This document shows positions 48,007 to 57,571 of a DNA stretch of 64,000 nt, piece by piece. Under the pieces are notes generated by a model. That model saw only the letters and a list, made by a program, of their open reading frames with translations. It ran no database searches and was not told the origin of the DNA. The stretch's first letter is position 1. Each line of letters begins with the position of its first letter. Origin of the DNA: Streptomyces flavofungini. GTDB lineage: Bacteria > Actinomycetota > Actinomycetes > Streptomycetales > Streptomycetaceae. The DNA is taken from positions 2,892,001-2,956,000 of the forward strand of contig NZ_CP128846.1 of assembly GCF_030388665.1 (NCBI RefSeq), read 5' to 3'. Both the position numbers and the translations under genes were made by a program.

Positions 48007-48692
48007 CCGACCCCCAGCCCATCCGGGTCCTGGTCGTCGAGGACGACCCCGTCGCGGCCGACGCCCACGTCCTCTACGTGAACCGGGTTCCGGGCTTCGA
48101 GGTGACCGCCACGGCCCACACAGCCGCCGAGGCCCGCCGAGCGCTCGACAAGACCCCCGTCGACCTGATCCTCCTCGACCTGAACCTCCCCGACGGCCAC
48201 GGCCTGGCCCTCGCCCGCACCCTGCGCGCAGCGGGCCACCGCGCGGACGTCATCGCGGTGACCTCGGCCCGCGACCTCGCGGTGGTCCGCGAGGGCGTCT
48301 CCCTCGGCGTGGTCCAGTACGTACTGAAACCCTTCACCTTCGCGACGCTCCGCGACCGCCTCACCCGCTACGCGGAGTTCCGCGCCGCCGCGGGCGAGGC
48401 CACGGGCCAGGACGAGGTCGACCGCGCCCTCGCCACCCTCCGCGCCCCCGCCCCCGCCGCCCTGCCGAAGGGCCTCAGCGGCCCCACCCTGGAGAAGGTG
48501 ACCCGCACGCTCCAGGACGCCGCCCCCGACGGCCTCACCGCCGCGGCCACTGCCGACACCACGGGCCTCTCCCGCATCACGGCCCGCCGCTACCTGGAGC
48601 ACCTGGTGACGACAGGGCGGGCCGCCCGCAGCCCCCAGTACGGCCACGTGGGCCGCCCCGAACTGATCTACCGCTGGCTGCCCCCGGCCTGA
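48003..48692 (+). CDS. CitB/DcuR-type response regulator
   Basis: Two-domain regulator of 229 residues. The receiver has the acidic pocket VEDDP, phospho-acceptor Asp59 in LILLDLNLPDGHG, and Lys in YVLKPFTF. After an Ala/Pro linker the output domain is a helix-turn-helix typical of CitB (GLTAAATADTTGLSRITARRYLEHLV). Coupled to its kinase by the ATGA overlap. The expected target is the divergent dicarboxylate carrier. Confidence 0.94.
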   Translation: MTDPQPIRVLVVEDDPVAADAHVLYVNRVPGFEVTATAHTAAEARRALDKTPVDLILLDLNLPDGHGLALARTLRAAGHRADVIAVTSARDLAVVREGVSLGVVQYVLKPFTFATLRDRLTRYAEFRAAAGEATGQDEVDRALATLRAPAPAALPKGLSGPTLEKVTRTLQDAAPDGLTAAATADTTGLSRITARRYLEHLVTTGRAARSPQYGHVGRPELIYRWLPPA

Positions 48693-48764
48693 CCCGCCCC
48701 GGCCCACCCCGCTCCGCCCGGGGCCCGAGGCCTGATCCACAGACCCCCAAACCCCCACCCCATA

Positions 48765-48857
48765 ACAACGTTGTCACGTTACTGACAAGCGTCAACGCAC
48801 AGCCCCCGCAACCCCGTTGCAAGGGCATTGACCTTGCTCCGAGCCCGCGCTTACGTT
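48765..48857 (+). promoter_or_regulatory. Promoter and operator of the sugar ABC transporter
   Basis: -35 TTGACC (48828-48833) and -10 TACGTT (48852-48857) are 18 nt apart. Upstream, ACAACGTTGT (48765-48774) is a perfect palindrome within AACAACGTTGTCA, a LacI-family-like operator, followed by the direct element TGACAAGCGTCA. GCAACCCCGTTGC (48808-48820) is another dyad. The gap between the response regulator and transporter otherwise holds no gene. Confidence 0.6.
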
Positions 48858-48930
48858 CACCGGCAGCAGCCCCGCGCGGCAGCACCCCGCGCCGCGGCGC
48901 GGCCGCGTCGGACCGTAGGAGGTCGTGCCC

Positions 48931-50289
48931 GTGCGCCCCACCGCCCCCGCCCCTCTGCTCCTGGCAGCCGTGCTCGCCGCCTCCACCCTGACCGCGTGCG
49001 GCGGCGGCTCCGGCGACGACCCGGACACCGTGAAGGTCTCGTACAAGCAGTCCATGGACAACAAGATCCGGGTGATGGACGACTACCTGGAGTCGATGAA
49101 GAAGCAGTTCGAGAAGGCGAACCCCGGCAAGAAGGTGAAACTGGTGCCGATCAAGGCGCCGGACGCCGAGTACTACACGAAGGTGCAGCAGATGCTGCGC
49201 TCGCCGAAGACCGCCCCGGACCTGGTCTACGAGGACACCTTCCTCATCAACTCCGACATCACCAGCGGGTACTTGAAGCCGCTCGACCCCTATCTGGAGA
49301 AGTGGAAGGAGTGGCCGAAGTTCATCGACACGGCCAAGGCGGCGGCGAAGGCGGAGGACGGCAAGACGTACGGCGTGCCGGACGGCACGGACACCCGCGG
49401 GCTCTGGTTCGACAAGGACATCTTCGAGAAGGCGGGCCTGCCCGCGAACTGGCAGCCGAAGAACTGGGACGAGATCCTGGACGCGGCCCGCACCATCAAG
49501 GAGAAGGTGCCGGACGTCGTCCCGCTGAACGTGTACACCGGCAAACCCGGCGGGGAGACCTCGTCCATGCAGGGCATGGAGATGCTGCTCTACGGCACGG
49601 GCGAGAACCCGCTGTACGACCCGAAGGCGAAGAAGTGGGTGGTGGGCAGCCAGGGCTTCAAGGACTCCCTGAAGTTCGTGGAGACCGTCTACAAGGAGAA
49701 GCTCGGCCCGGACGTCGAGGACGCCCTCGACCCGAACATGGCCACGCGGGTGCGCGGCGAGTTCCTGCCCAAGGGCAAGCTCGGCATCAACCTCGACGGC
49801 TCCTGGCTGCCGCAGGACTGGCTGCCGGGCTCCGGGCACGAGTGGCCCGAGTGGTCCAAGGAGCTGGGGCTCGCGGCGATGCCCACGCAGCACGGCCAGG
49901 CCCCCGGCAAGGTGAGCATGTCCGGCGGCTGGACGTGGGCGATCCCGTCGAAGGCGGACAACGCCGACCTGGCGTTCAAGTTCATCGAGACGATGCAGAC
50001 CAAGGAGAACGCGAAGAAGTGGTACATCGCGAACTCCGGCATCTCGGTGCGCGCGGACGTCGCGAAGGACCCCGCGTACGTGAAGGCGCAGCCCGGCATC
50101 AAGTTCTTCACCGACCTGGTCGCCTCGACGCACTACCGGCCCGCCTACCCCGCGTATCCGAAGGTGTCCACGGCGATGCAGGAGGCCATGGAGCAGGTCA
50201 CGACGGGGGACGGCTCGGTGGACAAGGCGGCGAGCGGCTATGACGACGAGGTCGAGTCGGCGACCGACGGCAAGGTGATCGAGAAGTGA
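48931..50289 (+). CDS. Sugar ABC transporter substrate-binding lipoprotein (CUT1)
   Basis: Extracellular binding lipoprotein of 452 residues. The signal peptide LLLAAVLAASTLTAC ends in lipobox LTAC. The mature part follows the MalE-like pattern (MEMLLYGTGENP, WAIPSKADNADLAFKFIETM). GTG 48931 is preferred over GTG 48925 because TAGGAGG then has normal spacing. The aromatic-rich middle (WPEWSKELG, GSWLPQDWLPG) suits an oligosaccharide ligand, but the sugar cannot be named. It is first in a three-gene operon; the permease GTG overlaps its stop. Confidence 0.92.
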   Translation: MRPTAPAPLLLAAVLAASTLTACGGGSGDDPDTVKVSYKQSMDNKIRVMDDYLESMKKQFEKANPGKKVKLVPIKAPDAEYYTKVQQMLRSPKTAPDLVYEDTFLINSDITSGYLKPLDPYLEKWKEWPKFIDTAKAAAKAEDGKTYGVPDGTDTRGLWFDKDIFEKAGLPANWQPKNWDEILDAARTIKEKVPDVVPLNVYTGKPGGETSSMQGMEMLLYGTGENPLYDPKAKKWVVGSQGFKDSLKFVETVYKEKLGPDVEDALDPNMATRVRGEFLPKGKLGINLDGSWLPQDWLPGSGHEWPEWSKELGLAAMPTQHGQAPGKVSMSGGWTWAIPSKADNADLAFKFIETMQTKENAKKWYIANSGISVRADVAKDPAYVKAQPGIKFFTDLVASTHYRPAYPAYPKVSTAMQEAMEQVTTGDGSVDKAASGYDDEVESATDGKVIEK

Positions 50290-51173
50290 CGGCTCCGCCG
50301 CCGGCCCCCCGGCGGCTGGCCCGCTCCCTGGGCCGGGCGCTGCCCGTGTCCCCCGCCGTCGTCCTGATGGCCCTGTTCCTCGCGGGCCCGATCGGCTACT
50401 GCGCCTACATCGCCTTCACCGACCTCCAGCTCACCGGCCAGGCCGAGGAGTCGTTCGTCGGCTTCGAGAACTTCCGGACGGCGTTCGGCGACGAGGACTT
50501 CGTCAACGCGGTCTGGCTGACGCTGGTCTTCACGTTCCTGTCGTCGATCGTGGGCCAGAACACCCTGGGGCTCGCCCTCGCCGCCCTGATGCAGCGGGCG
50601 TCCAGGACGGTCCGCACGATCACCGGGGCCGTCGTCGTCACGGCCTGGGTGCTCCCGGAGGTCGTGGCGGGCTTCCTGCTCTACGCCTTCTTCCGCCGCG
50701 ACGGCACCCTCAACGCCGTCCTGGACTTCCTCCATCTGCCGTCCCAGAACTGGCTGTTCACGCTGCCGATCCTCGCGGTGTCGTTCGCCAACGTCTGGCG
50801 CGGCACGGCCTTCTCGATGCTCGTGTACTCCGCCGCCCTCAACGAGATCCCCAAGGAGATCACCGAGGCCGCGGAGGTCGACGGCGCGAGCGGCTGGCGG
50901 CGCATGTGGCACATCACGCTGCCCATGATCCGCCGCTCCATCGGCACGAACCTGATGCTCAACACCCTGCAGACCCTGTCGGTCTTCGGCCTGATCTGGG
51001 TGATGACGCGCGGCGGCCCGGGAAACCGCAGCCAGACCCTCCCGCTGTTCATGTACGAGCAGGCCTTCCAGAAGAGCATGATCGGCTACGGCACCGCGGT
51101 GGCCCTGCTCCTGCTCCTGGTCGGATCCCTGTTCTCGCTGGTCTACATGCGCCTGCTGCGCACGGAGGTCTGA
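50286..51173 (+). CDS. Sugar ABC transporter permease (MalF-type)
   Basis: Inner-membrane permease of 295 residues with six helices. The coupling loop for the ATPase is EITEAAEVDGASGWRRMWHITLP. GTG 50286 overlaps the binding-protein stop (GTGA). No ATPase gene is present in this operon, as is usual for Streptomyces CUT1 systems that share the MsiK ATPase. Confidence 0.94.
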   Translation: MTAPPPAPRRLARSLGRALPVSPAVVLMALFLAGPIGYCAYIAFTDLQLTGQAEESFVGFENFRTAFGDEDFVNAVWLTLVFTFLSSIVGQNTLGLALAALMQRASRTVRTITGAVVVTAWVLPEVVAGFLLYAFFRRDGTLNAVLDFLHLPSQNWLFTLPILAVSFANVWRGTAFSMLVYSAALNEIPKEITEAAEVDGASGWRRMWHITLPMIRRSIGTNLMLNTLQTLSVFGLIWVMTRGGPGNRSQTLPLFMYEQAFQKSMIGYGTAVALLLLLVGSLFSLVYMRLLRTEV

Positions 51174-51174
51174 G

Positions 51175-52005
51175 GTGTCCGCACGCCGCACGAGAAGCCG
51201 CAGACTGGCCGCGGACATCGGCCTGTTGACGGTCGCCGCGACCTTCGCGGTGCCGCTCGCCTGGGTGGTCCTCTCCGCCCTCGACCCCAAGGCCGACGTG
51301 GGCATGAAGACCCCCGACGGCATCACGCTCGACAACTTCGACGCGGTCCTCACCGACGAGATCACGTTCACGCCGATGCTCAACAGCCTGCTGCTGTGCG
51401 GCGGCGGCACCCTGCTCACCGTGGTCAGCGCGGCCCTCGCGGCGTACCCGCTGTCCCGCTACACGTCCCGCCTGAACCGCCCGTTCATGCTCACGATCCT
51501 CTTCGCCACGAGCCTGCCCATCACCGCGATCATGGTTCCGGTGTACGCGCTGTTCGTCCGCGTCGACCTCATCGACACCATGCACGGCACGATCTTCTTC
51601 TTCGCCGCGTCCCAGCTCCCGTTCGCCATCTGGCTGATGAAGAACTTCATGGACGGCGTCCCCAAGGAACTGGAGGAGGCCGCCTGGACGGACGGCGCCT
51701 CGCCCTTCCAGTCCCTGCTGCGCATCGTCCTGCCCCTGATGGGCCCCGGCGTGGCCGTCGTGACGGTCTTCTCCTTCGTCATGATGTGGGGCAACTTCTT
51801 CGTCCCCTTCATGCTGCTCCTGTCCCCCGACCAGATGCCGGCGGCGGTCAGCATCAACGACTTCTTCGGCTCCAAGGGCGCCATCGTCTACGGCCAGCTG
51901 GCGGCCTTCTCCCTCATCTACTCCACGCCGGTGATCCTGCTGTACGTCCTGGTGGCGCGGAAGTTGGGCGGCGGGTTCGCGCTGGGGGGTGCGGTCAAGG
52001 GGTGA
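51175..52005 (+). CDS. Sugar ABC transporter permease (MalG-type)
   Basis: Second permease of the pair, 276 residues, six helices. The coupling motif is ELEEAAWTDGASPFQSLLRIVLPLMGPG. The GTG start lies one base after the first permease stop. With the binding protein it forms a CUT1 importer without its own ATPase. Confidence 0.94.
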   Translation: MSARRTRSRRLAADIGLLTVAATFAVPLAWVVLSALDPKADVGMKTPDGITLDNFDAVLTDEITFTPMLNSLLLCGGGTLLTVVSAALAAYPLSRYTSRLNRPFMLTILFATSLPITAIMVPVYALFVRVDLIDTMHGTIFFFAASQLPFAIWLMKNFMDGVPKELEEAAWTDGASPFQSLLRIVLPLMGPGVAVVTVFSFVMMWGNFFVPFMLLLSPDQMPAAVSINDFFGSKGAIVYGQLAAFSLIYSTPVILLYVLVARKLGGGFALGGAVKG

Positions 52006-52010
52006 TTCCC

Positions 52011-52067
52011 GTACGAAAAGGGGCGCTCGGAGTGCGCGCAGGGCGCTCACCCGCCGTACTTTCGTAC
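52011..52067. terminator. GTACGAAA..TTTCGTAC inverted repeat after the ABC operon
   Basis: Perfect 8-bp arms at 52011-52018 and 52060-52067 around a 41-nt loop, just after the permease stop and before the XRE gene. Either a transcript end or an operator of the next gene. Confidence 0.4.
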
Positions 52068-52123
52068 GAGCCGCAACCCTGTGTGAACAGACCGTAGTCG
52101 CCGCCCCCGTACGGCCATACCGT

Positions 52124-52828
52124 GTGCCCGTGCAACCGAGCCAGCCCACGCCGCCCTTCGACTTCCCCGCCGCGCGCCGCCTCCGGGAGGCGCTGGGCAT
52201 GGCGCCGGGGCACGTCGCGTACGGCATGCGGGCGAGCTACGGCCTCGCCCATGTCACGCCGGACACCGTCATGGCGTGGGAGCGCGGGCTCGCCGCGCCG
52301 AACGCTACCGAGCTGGCCGCGCTCGCGGCGACGCTGTGGTGCTCGCCGGGCGAGCTGATGGGCGCGGCCACGACGCTGCGGGAGCACCGCCTCGCCCGCG
52401 GCCTCGCCCCGGAGGACGTGGCGCGCGGGGCGGGCGTGGAGATCCAGGCGTATCTGCGCATGGAGGAGACCAACCAGTGGCGCGGCACGGACCGCCAGTC
52501 CGCGGCCCTGAGCCGCACGCTGCGCCTGCCGCTGCCCGACTTCGTCACGGTGACGGGCCGCGCCGACGAACTCGCGGAGCTGTTGCGCAGCGCGGTGACG
52601 ACCCGCTGGCAGGGCTACGTCCGCCCGGTCAGCAAGCTGCTCGCCGTGGAGAAGCGGGACCTGGAGGGCCCGCTGCGCAAGCTCCACGAGGACTACCAGT
52701 CCCGGATGGTGCGCACGCTCAGCTGGGGCGGCGGGGCGGGCGCGGACGCGTCGGGGCACGCGGGCCGTGACTTCCTGGACCGGATCCTGGACCACTTCTG
52801 GCCGCTGGTGCCGGACGCGGCGGCCTGA
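52124..52828 (+). CDS. Helix-turn-helix (XRE) regulator
   Basis: DNA-binding protein of 234 residues with two XRE-type segments: FDFPAARRLREALGMAPGHVAYGMRASYGLAHVTPDTVMAWERG and TTLREHRLARGLAPEDVARGAGVEIQAYLRMEET, followed by a C-terminal helical domain ending FLDRILDHFWPLVPD. GTG 52124 is chosen; no ribosome site is seen and GTG follows a CATACC-like box closely, so the message may be leaderless. A second GTG six bases later is an alternative. The gene precedes pfkA in a convergent arrangement. Confidence 0.82.
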   Translation: MPVQPSQPTPPFDFPAARRLREALGMAPGHVAYGMRASYGLAHVTPDTVMAWERGLAAPNATELAALAATLWCSPGELMGAATTLREHRLARGLAPEDVARGAGVEIQAYLRMEETNQWRGTDRQSAALSRTLRLPLPDFVTVTGRADELAELLRSAVTTRWQGYVRPVSKLLAVEKRDLEGPLRKLHEDYQSRMVRTLSWGGGAGADASGHAGRDFLDRILDHFWPLVPDAAA

Positions 52829-52861
52829 CGGCTACCGGACCGGCCTGTGGAAGACCGGCCC

Positions 52862-53887
52862 CTAGAAGACCGACTCCGCCTCGTCCATCCGGTCCTTCGG
52901 GACCGTCTTCAGTTCGGTGACCGCCTCCGCGAGCGGCGCCATCACCACGTCCGTGCCGCGCAGCGCCGTCATGTGCCCGAAGTCCCCGCGGTGCACGGCC
53001 TCCACGGCGTGCCAGCCGAAGCGGGTGGCGAGCACCCTGTCGTACGCCGTGGGCGTGCCGCCGCGCTGGACGTGGCCGAGGATGACCGGCTTGGCCTCCT
53101 TGCCGAGGCGGCTCTCCAGCTCGAAGGCGAGGGCCGTGCCGATGCCCTGGAAGCGCTCGTGGCCGAACTGGTCGATGGCGCCCTTGCCGTAGTTCATGGT
53201 GCCGTCGGCGGGGTGCGCGCCCTCGGCGACGCAGATGACGGCGAACTTCTTGCCGCGGGCGAAGCGCTCCTCGACCATCTTGACCAGGTCGGCCGGGTCG
53301 AAGGGCCGCTCGGGCAGGCAGATGCCGTGGGCGCCGCCGGCCATGCCGGACTCCAGGGCGATCCAGCCGGCGTGGCGGCCCATGACCTCGACGACCATGA
53401 CGCGCTGGTGGGACTCGGCGGTGGTCTTCAGGCGGTCCATCGCCTCGGTGGCGACGCCGACGGCGGTGTCGAAGCCGAAGGTGCGGTCCGTGGAGGAGAT
53501 GTCGTTGTCGATGGTCTTGGGCACACCGACGACCGGCACGCCCGCGTCCGACAGCATCTTCGCGGCCGTCAGGGTGCCCTCGCCACCGATCGGGATGAGG
53601 GCGTCGAAGCCGCTCTTCTCGATGAGTTCCTTGGCGTTGTCGCAGGCGGCGCGGAAGCGGGCGCGCTCAAGGCGGGAGGAGCCGAGGATGGTGCCGCCGC
53701 GGGAGAGGATGCCGCTGACCGCGTTCAGGTCGAGGGTGCGGTAGCGGCCGTCCAGCAGACCCGCGTATCCGTCCTCGAAGCCGATGACCTCGTCGCCGTA
53801 GTTCGTGACCGCTCGGTGCACGACCGACCGGATCACTGCGTTGAGGCCCGGGCAGTCGCCGCCCGCGGTGAGAATTCCGATACGCAT
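52862..53887 (-). CDS. pfkA: 6-phosphofructokinase
   Basis: Glycolytic enzyme phosphorylating fructose-6-phosphate, 341 residues, the actinobacterial length. Motifs: GGDCPGLNAVIR, IGGEGTLTAA in the phosphate-donor site, PKTIDNDI with the catalytic Asp, and MGRHAGWIA. GHVQRGGTPTAYDR is the fructose-6-phosphate loop. The start ATG 53887 is served by a promoter at 53979-54007. ATP rather than pyrophosphate use is expected from actinobacterial relatives but not proven by sequence. Confidence 0.95.
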   Translation of the reverse strand: MRIGILTAGGDCPGLNAVIRSVVHRAVTNYGDEVIGFEDGYAGLLDGRYRTLDLNAVSGILSRGGTILGSSRLERARFRAACDNAKELIEKSGFDALIPIGGEGTLTAAKMLSDAGVPVVGVPKTIDNDISSTDRTFGFDTAVGVATEAMDRLKTTAESHQRVMVVEVMGRHAGWIALESGMAGGAHGICLPERPFDPADLVKMVEERFARGKKFAVICVAEGAHPADGTMNYGKGAIDQFGHERFQGIGTALAFELESRLGKEAKPVILGHVQRGGTPTAYDRVLATRFGWHAVEAVHRGDFGHMTALRGTDVVMAPLAEAVTELKTVPKDRMDEAESVF

Positions 53888-53978
53888 CGCGCTGTGTCTC
53901 CTGCTCGCTGTTGATACTTGTGAGCCGATCCGATTGTTCCACGGCCCCAGCGGGGCCGCCGCCCGTCGTCCGCTCTGC

Positions 53979-54007
53979 GACCTAGCCAGCCGCAGAGGTA
54001 TTGTCAA
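53979..54007 (-). promoter_or_regulatory. Housekeeping-type promoter of pfkA
   Basis: Minus strand -35 TTGACA (54007-54002) and -10 TAGGTC (53984-53979), 17 nt apart, placing transcription near 53972, about 85 nt before the ATG. The consensus -35 is unusual for this genome and suggests strong expression. Confidence 0.75.
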
Positions 54008-54150
54008 GAGGGCACAGCCAACAATATCGGGTGTTTTTCGGCGCTGCCGGAGCTGCCCTTCCCCCGCCTCACCAGCCAAGACAGCCAAGACAGGCCGAGT
54101 CGGCCGAGTCGGCCGAGCCGGCGACGACAGCGACGAAACGGAGAGCACGC

Positions 54151-56253
54151 GTGACGCGCAGCGTGTACGTGACCGGGATCGACCGGGGCGACGGCCGCCA
54201 GGTCGTCGAGCTGGGAGTCATGGAGCTCCTGACCCGTCAGGTCGACCGCGTGGGCGTCTTCCGCCCGCTCGTCCACGACGGACCCGACCGCCTCTTCGAG
54301 CTCCTGCGCGCCCGCTACCGGCTCGCGCAGGACCCCGCGTCCGTGTACGGCATGGACTACCACGAGGCGTCCGCGCTGCAGGCCGAGAAGGGCACCGACG
54401 AGCTGGTCTCCCAGCTCGTCGACCGCTTTCACGCCGTCGCCCGTGAGTACGACGTGGTCCTGGTCCTCGGCACCGACTTCGCCGCCACCCAGCTCCCCGA
54501 CGAGCTGGCGCTGAACGCCCGGCTCGCGAACGAGTTCGGCGCCTCGGTCCTGCCCGTGGTCGGCGGCAAGGACCAGACCGCCGAGTCGGTGCGCGCCGAG
54601 ACCCGCAACGCCTACCGCGCCTACGACAGCCTCGGCTGCGACGTCCTCGCGATGGTCACCAACCGGGTCGCCCCGGCCGACCGCGAGGAGATACACGAGC
54701 GCCTGGCCGCCCGTCTCCCGGTGCCCTGCTACGTCCTGCCGGACGAGCCCGCCCTGGCCGCGCCGACCGTCGCGCAGATCACCCACGCGCTCGGCGGCAA
54801 GGTGCTCCTCGGCGACGACTCGGGCCTGGCCCGCGACGCCCTCGACTTCGTCTTCGGCGGCGCCATGCTGCCGAACTTCCTGAACGCCCTGACCCCGGGC
54901 TGCCTGGTCGTGACCCCCGGCGACCGCGCCGACCTGGTCGTCGGCGCGCTCGCCGCGCACAGCGCGGGAACACCGCCCATCGCGGGCGTCCTGCTGACCC
55001 TGAACGAGCAGCCCGGCCCGGAGATCCTGCGCCTGGCCGACCGGCTCGCGCCGGGCACGCCCGTGGTCGCCGTGACCGGGGGGTCCTTCCCGACGGCGCA
55101 GGAGCTGTTCGCCCTGGAGGGCAAGCTGAACGCGGCGACGCCGCGCAAGGCGGAGACCGCGCTCGGCCTCTTCGAGCGGTACACCGACACCGCCGACCTC
55201 CTGAAGCGCCTGTCCGTCTTCGGCAGCGACCGCCTCACGCCGATGATGTTCGAGCACAAGCTCCTGGAGCGGGCCCGCGCCGACCGCCGCCGCGTCGTGC
55301 TTCCCGAGGGCACCGAGGAGCGCGTGCTGCGCGCCGCCGACGTGCTGCTGCGCCGCGGCGTGTGCGATCTGACCCTCCTCGGCCCGGTGGAGACGATCCG
55401 CAAGAAGGCCGCGGACCTCGGCGTCGACCTGGCCGACTCGCAGCTCATCGACCCCCAGGAGTCCGAGCTGCGGCAGGGCTTCGCCGAGGAGTACGCGCGG
55501 CTGCGCGCCCACAAGGGCGTGACGGTCGAGCTGGCGTACGACGTGGTGGCGGACGTGAACTACTTCGGCACGCTGATGGTGCAGGGCGGTCTGGCCGACG
55601 GCATGGTGTCGGGCTCCGTGCACTCGACGGCGGCGACGATCCGCCCGGCCTTCGAGATCATCAAGACCAAGCCGGAGGCCTCGATCGTGTCGTCGGTCTT
55701 CTTCATGTGCCTGGCCGACAAGGTCCTCGTGTACGGCGACTGCGCGGTCAACCCGGACCCGAACGCCGTCCAGCTCGCCGACATCGCCGTGCAGTCGGCC
55801 GCCACCGCCGACCAGTTCGGCGTCGAGCCGCGCATCGCGATGCTGTCGTACTCCACCGGCACCTCGGGCTCGGGCGCCGACGTGGACAAGGTCCGCGAGG
55901 CCACGGAGCTGGTGCGCGGGCAGCGCCCGGACCTGAAGATCGAGGGCCCGATCCAGTACGACGCGGCCGTCGAGCCGTCCGTCGCGGCCACCAAGCTGCC
56001 GGACTCCGACGTCGCGGGCCAGGCCAGCGTGCTGATCTTCCCCGACCTGAACACCGGCAACAACACCTACAAGGCCGTGCAGCGCTCGGCCGGCGCGATC
56101 GCCGTCGGCCCGGTCCTGCAGGGCCTGCGCAAGCCCGTGAACGACCTGTCCCGCGGCGCCCTCGTCCAGGACATCGTCAACACGGTCGCCATCACGGCGA
56201 TCCAGTCCCAGACGCCCACCGCCCAGTCCCCCACCGAGAAGGCCCCCCAGTGA
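54151..56253 (+). CDS. pta: Phosphate acetyltransferase (long form with DRTGG domain)
   Basis: Interconverts acetyl-CoA and acetyl phosphate. The 700-residue protein has an N-terminal P-loop-like dethiobiotin synthetase-type domain (VLVLGTDFAATQLPDE), a DRTGG regulatory domain in the middle, and the catalytic phosphate acetyltransferase domain from about 370 (RRRVVLPEGTEERVLRAAD, MVSGSVHSTAATIRPAFEIIKT, SYSTGTSGSG, FPDLNTGNNTYKAVQR). GTG 54151 follows ACGGAGAG. The leader holds tandem GGCCGAGTC units. The ackA GTG overlaps its stop, so the acetate node is co-translated. Confidence 0.96.
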   Translation: MTRSVYVTGIDRGDGRQVVELGVMELLTRQVDRVGVFRPLVHDGPDRLFELLRARYRLAQDPASVYGMDYHEASALQAEKGTDELVSQLVDRFHAVAREYDVVLVLGTDFAATQLPDELALNARLANEFGASVLPVVGGKDQTAESVRAETRNAYRAYDSLGCDVLAMVTNRVAPADREEIHERLAARLPVPCYVLPDEPALAAPTVAQITHALGGKVLLGDDSGLARDALDFVFGGAMLPNFLNALTPGCLVVTPGDRADLVVGALAAHSAGTPPIAGVLLTLNEQPGPEILRLADRLAPGTPVVAVTGGSFPTAQELFALEGKLNAATPRKAETALGLFERYTDTADLLKRLSVFGSDRLTPMMFEHKLLERARADRRRVVLPEGTEERVLRAADVLLRRGVCDLTLLGPVETIRKKAADLGVDLADSQLIDPQESELRQGFAEEYARLRAHKGVTVELAYDVVADVNYFGTLMVQGGLADGMVSGSVHSTAATIRPAFEIIKTKPEASIVSSVFFMCLADKVLVYGDCAVNPDPNAVQLADIAVQSAATADQFGVEPRIAMLSYSTGTSGSGADVDKVREATELVRGQRPDLKIEGPIQYDAAVEPSVAATKLPDSDVAGQASVLIFPDLNTGNNTYKAVQRSAGAIAVGPVLQGLRKPVNDLSRGALVQDIVNTVAITAIQSQTPTAQSPTEKAPQ

Positions 56254-57458
56254 GCCCCACCCGTGTCCTCGTCCTCAACTCCGGCTCCTCGTCGGTGAAG
56301 TACCAGCTGCTCGACATGGCGGACAGCAGCCGGCTGGCCGTGGGCCTCGTCGAGCGCATCGGCGAGGAGACCTCCCGGCTCAAGCACACTCCGCTCACGG
56401 GCGGCGGCGCCGAGCGCGAGCGCACCGGGCCGATCGCCGACCACGAGGCCGCCCTGAAGGCGGTCGCCCAGGAGCTGGCCGCGGACGGCCTCGGCCTGGA
56501 CTCGCCGGAGCTGGCCGCGATCGGCCACCGCGTCGTGCACGGCGGCAAGCACTTCACCGAGCCGACGGTCGTGGACGACGCCGTGCTCGCCGAGATCGAG
56601 CGCCTGATCCCGGTGGCCCCGCTGCACAACCCGGCCAACCTCACCGGCATCCGCACCGCCCGGGCGCTGCGCCCCGACCTGCCCCAGGTCGCCGTCTTCG
56701 ACACCGCCTTCCACACGACGATGCCGGAGGCCGCGGCCCGCTACGCCATCGACGTGGAGACCGCCGACCAGCACCGCGTGCGCCGCTACGGCTTCCACGG
56801 CACCTCGCACGCGTATGTGTCGCGGACGACGGCGGAGCTGCTCGGCAAGGCCCCCGAGGACGTGAACGTCATCGTGCTGCACCTCGGCAACGGCGCGTCC
56901 GCGTCCGCCGTGCGCGGCGGCCGGTGCGTGGACACCTCGATGGGCCTGACGCCACTGGAGGGTCTGGTGATGGGTACCCGGTCGGGAGATCTGGACCCGG
57001 CCGTCATCTTCCATTTGGCGCGTGTCGGCGGACTGTCCATCGACGAGATCGACACTCTTCTCAACAAGAAGAGCGGCCTTGTCGGTCTGTGCGGCGACAA
57101 CGACATGCGGGAGATCCGGCGCCGTATCGACGAGGGCGACGAACAGGCTCGTCTCGCCTTCGACATCTACATTCACCGGCTGAAGAAGTACATCGGCGCC
57201 TATTACGCGGTTCTCGGCCGGGTGGACGCGATCGCGTTCACGGCGGGCGTCGGCGAGAACGCGGCGCCGGTGCGCGCGGCCGCCGTGGCGGGCCTGGAGG
57301 AACTGGGCCTCGCGGTGGACGGCGAGCTGAACGCCGTACGGAGTGACGAGCCGCGGCTGATCTCGCCCGAGTACGCCCGGGTGAAGGTCGCCGTCGTGCC
57401 GACCGACGAGGAACTGGAAATCGCCGCGCAGACTTACGCACTGGTCGGGCGGCATTGA
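56250..57458 (+). CDS. ackA: Acetate kinase
   Basis: Makes ATP from acetyl phosphate, or the reverse, 402 residues. Motifs VLVLNSGSSSVKYQL, HRVVHGG, FDTAFHTTMPEAAARYA, YGFHGTSHAYV, HLGNGAS and TAGVGENAAPVR are all present. The GTG start overlaps the pta TGA by four bases. Confidence 0.97.
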   Translation: MSPTRVLVLNSGSSSVKYQLLDMADSSRLAVGLVERIGEETSRLKHTPLTGGGAERERTGPIADHEAALKAVAQELAADGLGLDSPELAAIGHRVVHGGKHFTEPTVVDDAVLAEIERLIPVAPLHNPANLTGIRTARALRPDLPQVAVFDTAFHTTMPEAAARYAIDVETADQHRVRRYGFHGTSHAYVSRTTAELLGKAPEDVNVIVLHLGNGASASAVRGGRCVDTSMGLTPLEGLVMGTRSGDLDPAVIFHLARVGGLSIDEIDTLLNKKSGLVGLCGDNDMREIRRRIDEGDEQARLAFDIYIHRLKKYIGAYYAVLGRVDAIAFTAGVGENAAPVRAAAVAGLEELGLAVDGELNAVRSDEPRLISPEYARVKVAVVPTDEELEIAAQTYALVGRH

Positions 57459-57531
57459 TGCGGCATTGAGCGTGGCCTTCGCCGTGTGGGCAACTGAGCG
57501 GCGACCCGCCCATTTGTATCTTCCGCCAGAT

Positions 57532-57541
57532 GGAATATTCC
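57532..57541. promoter_or_regulatory. Palindrome GGAATATTCC upstream of pyk
   Basis: Perfect 10-bp A/T-centred palindrome 30 nt before the pyruvate kinase ATG, in a locally A/T-rich stretch. It may be an operator or part of the promoter. Confidence 0.35.
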
Positions 57542-57571
57542 GAAGCGAAACAAACCGATAGGATCGCCCCC

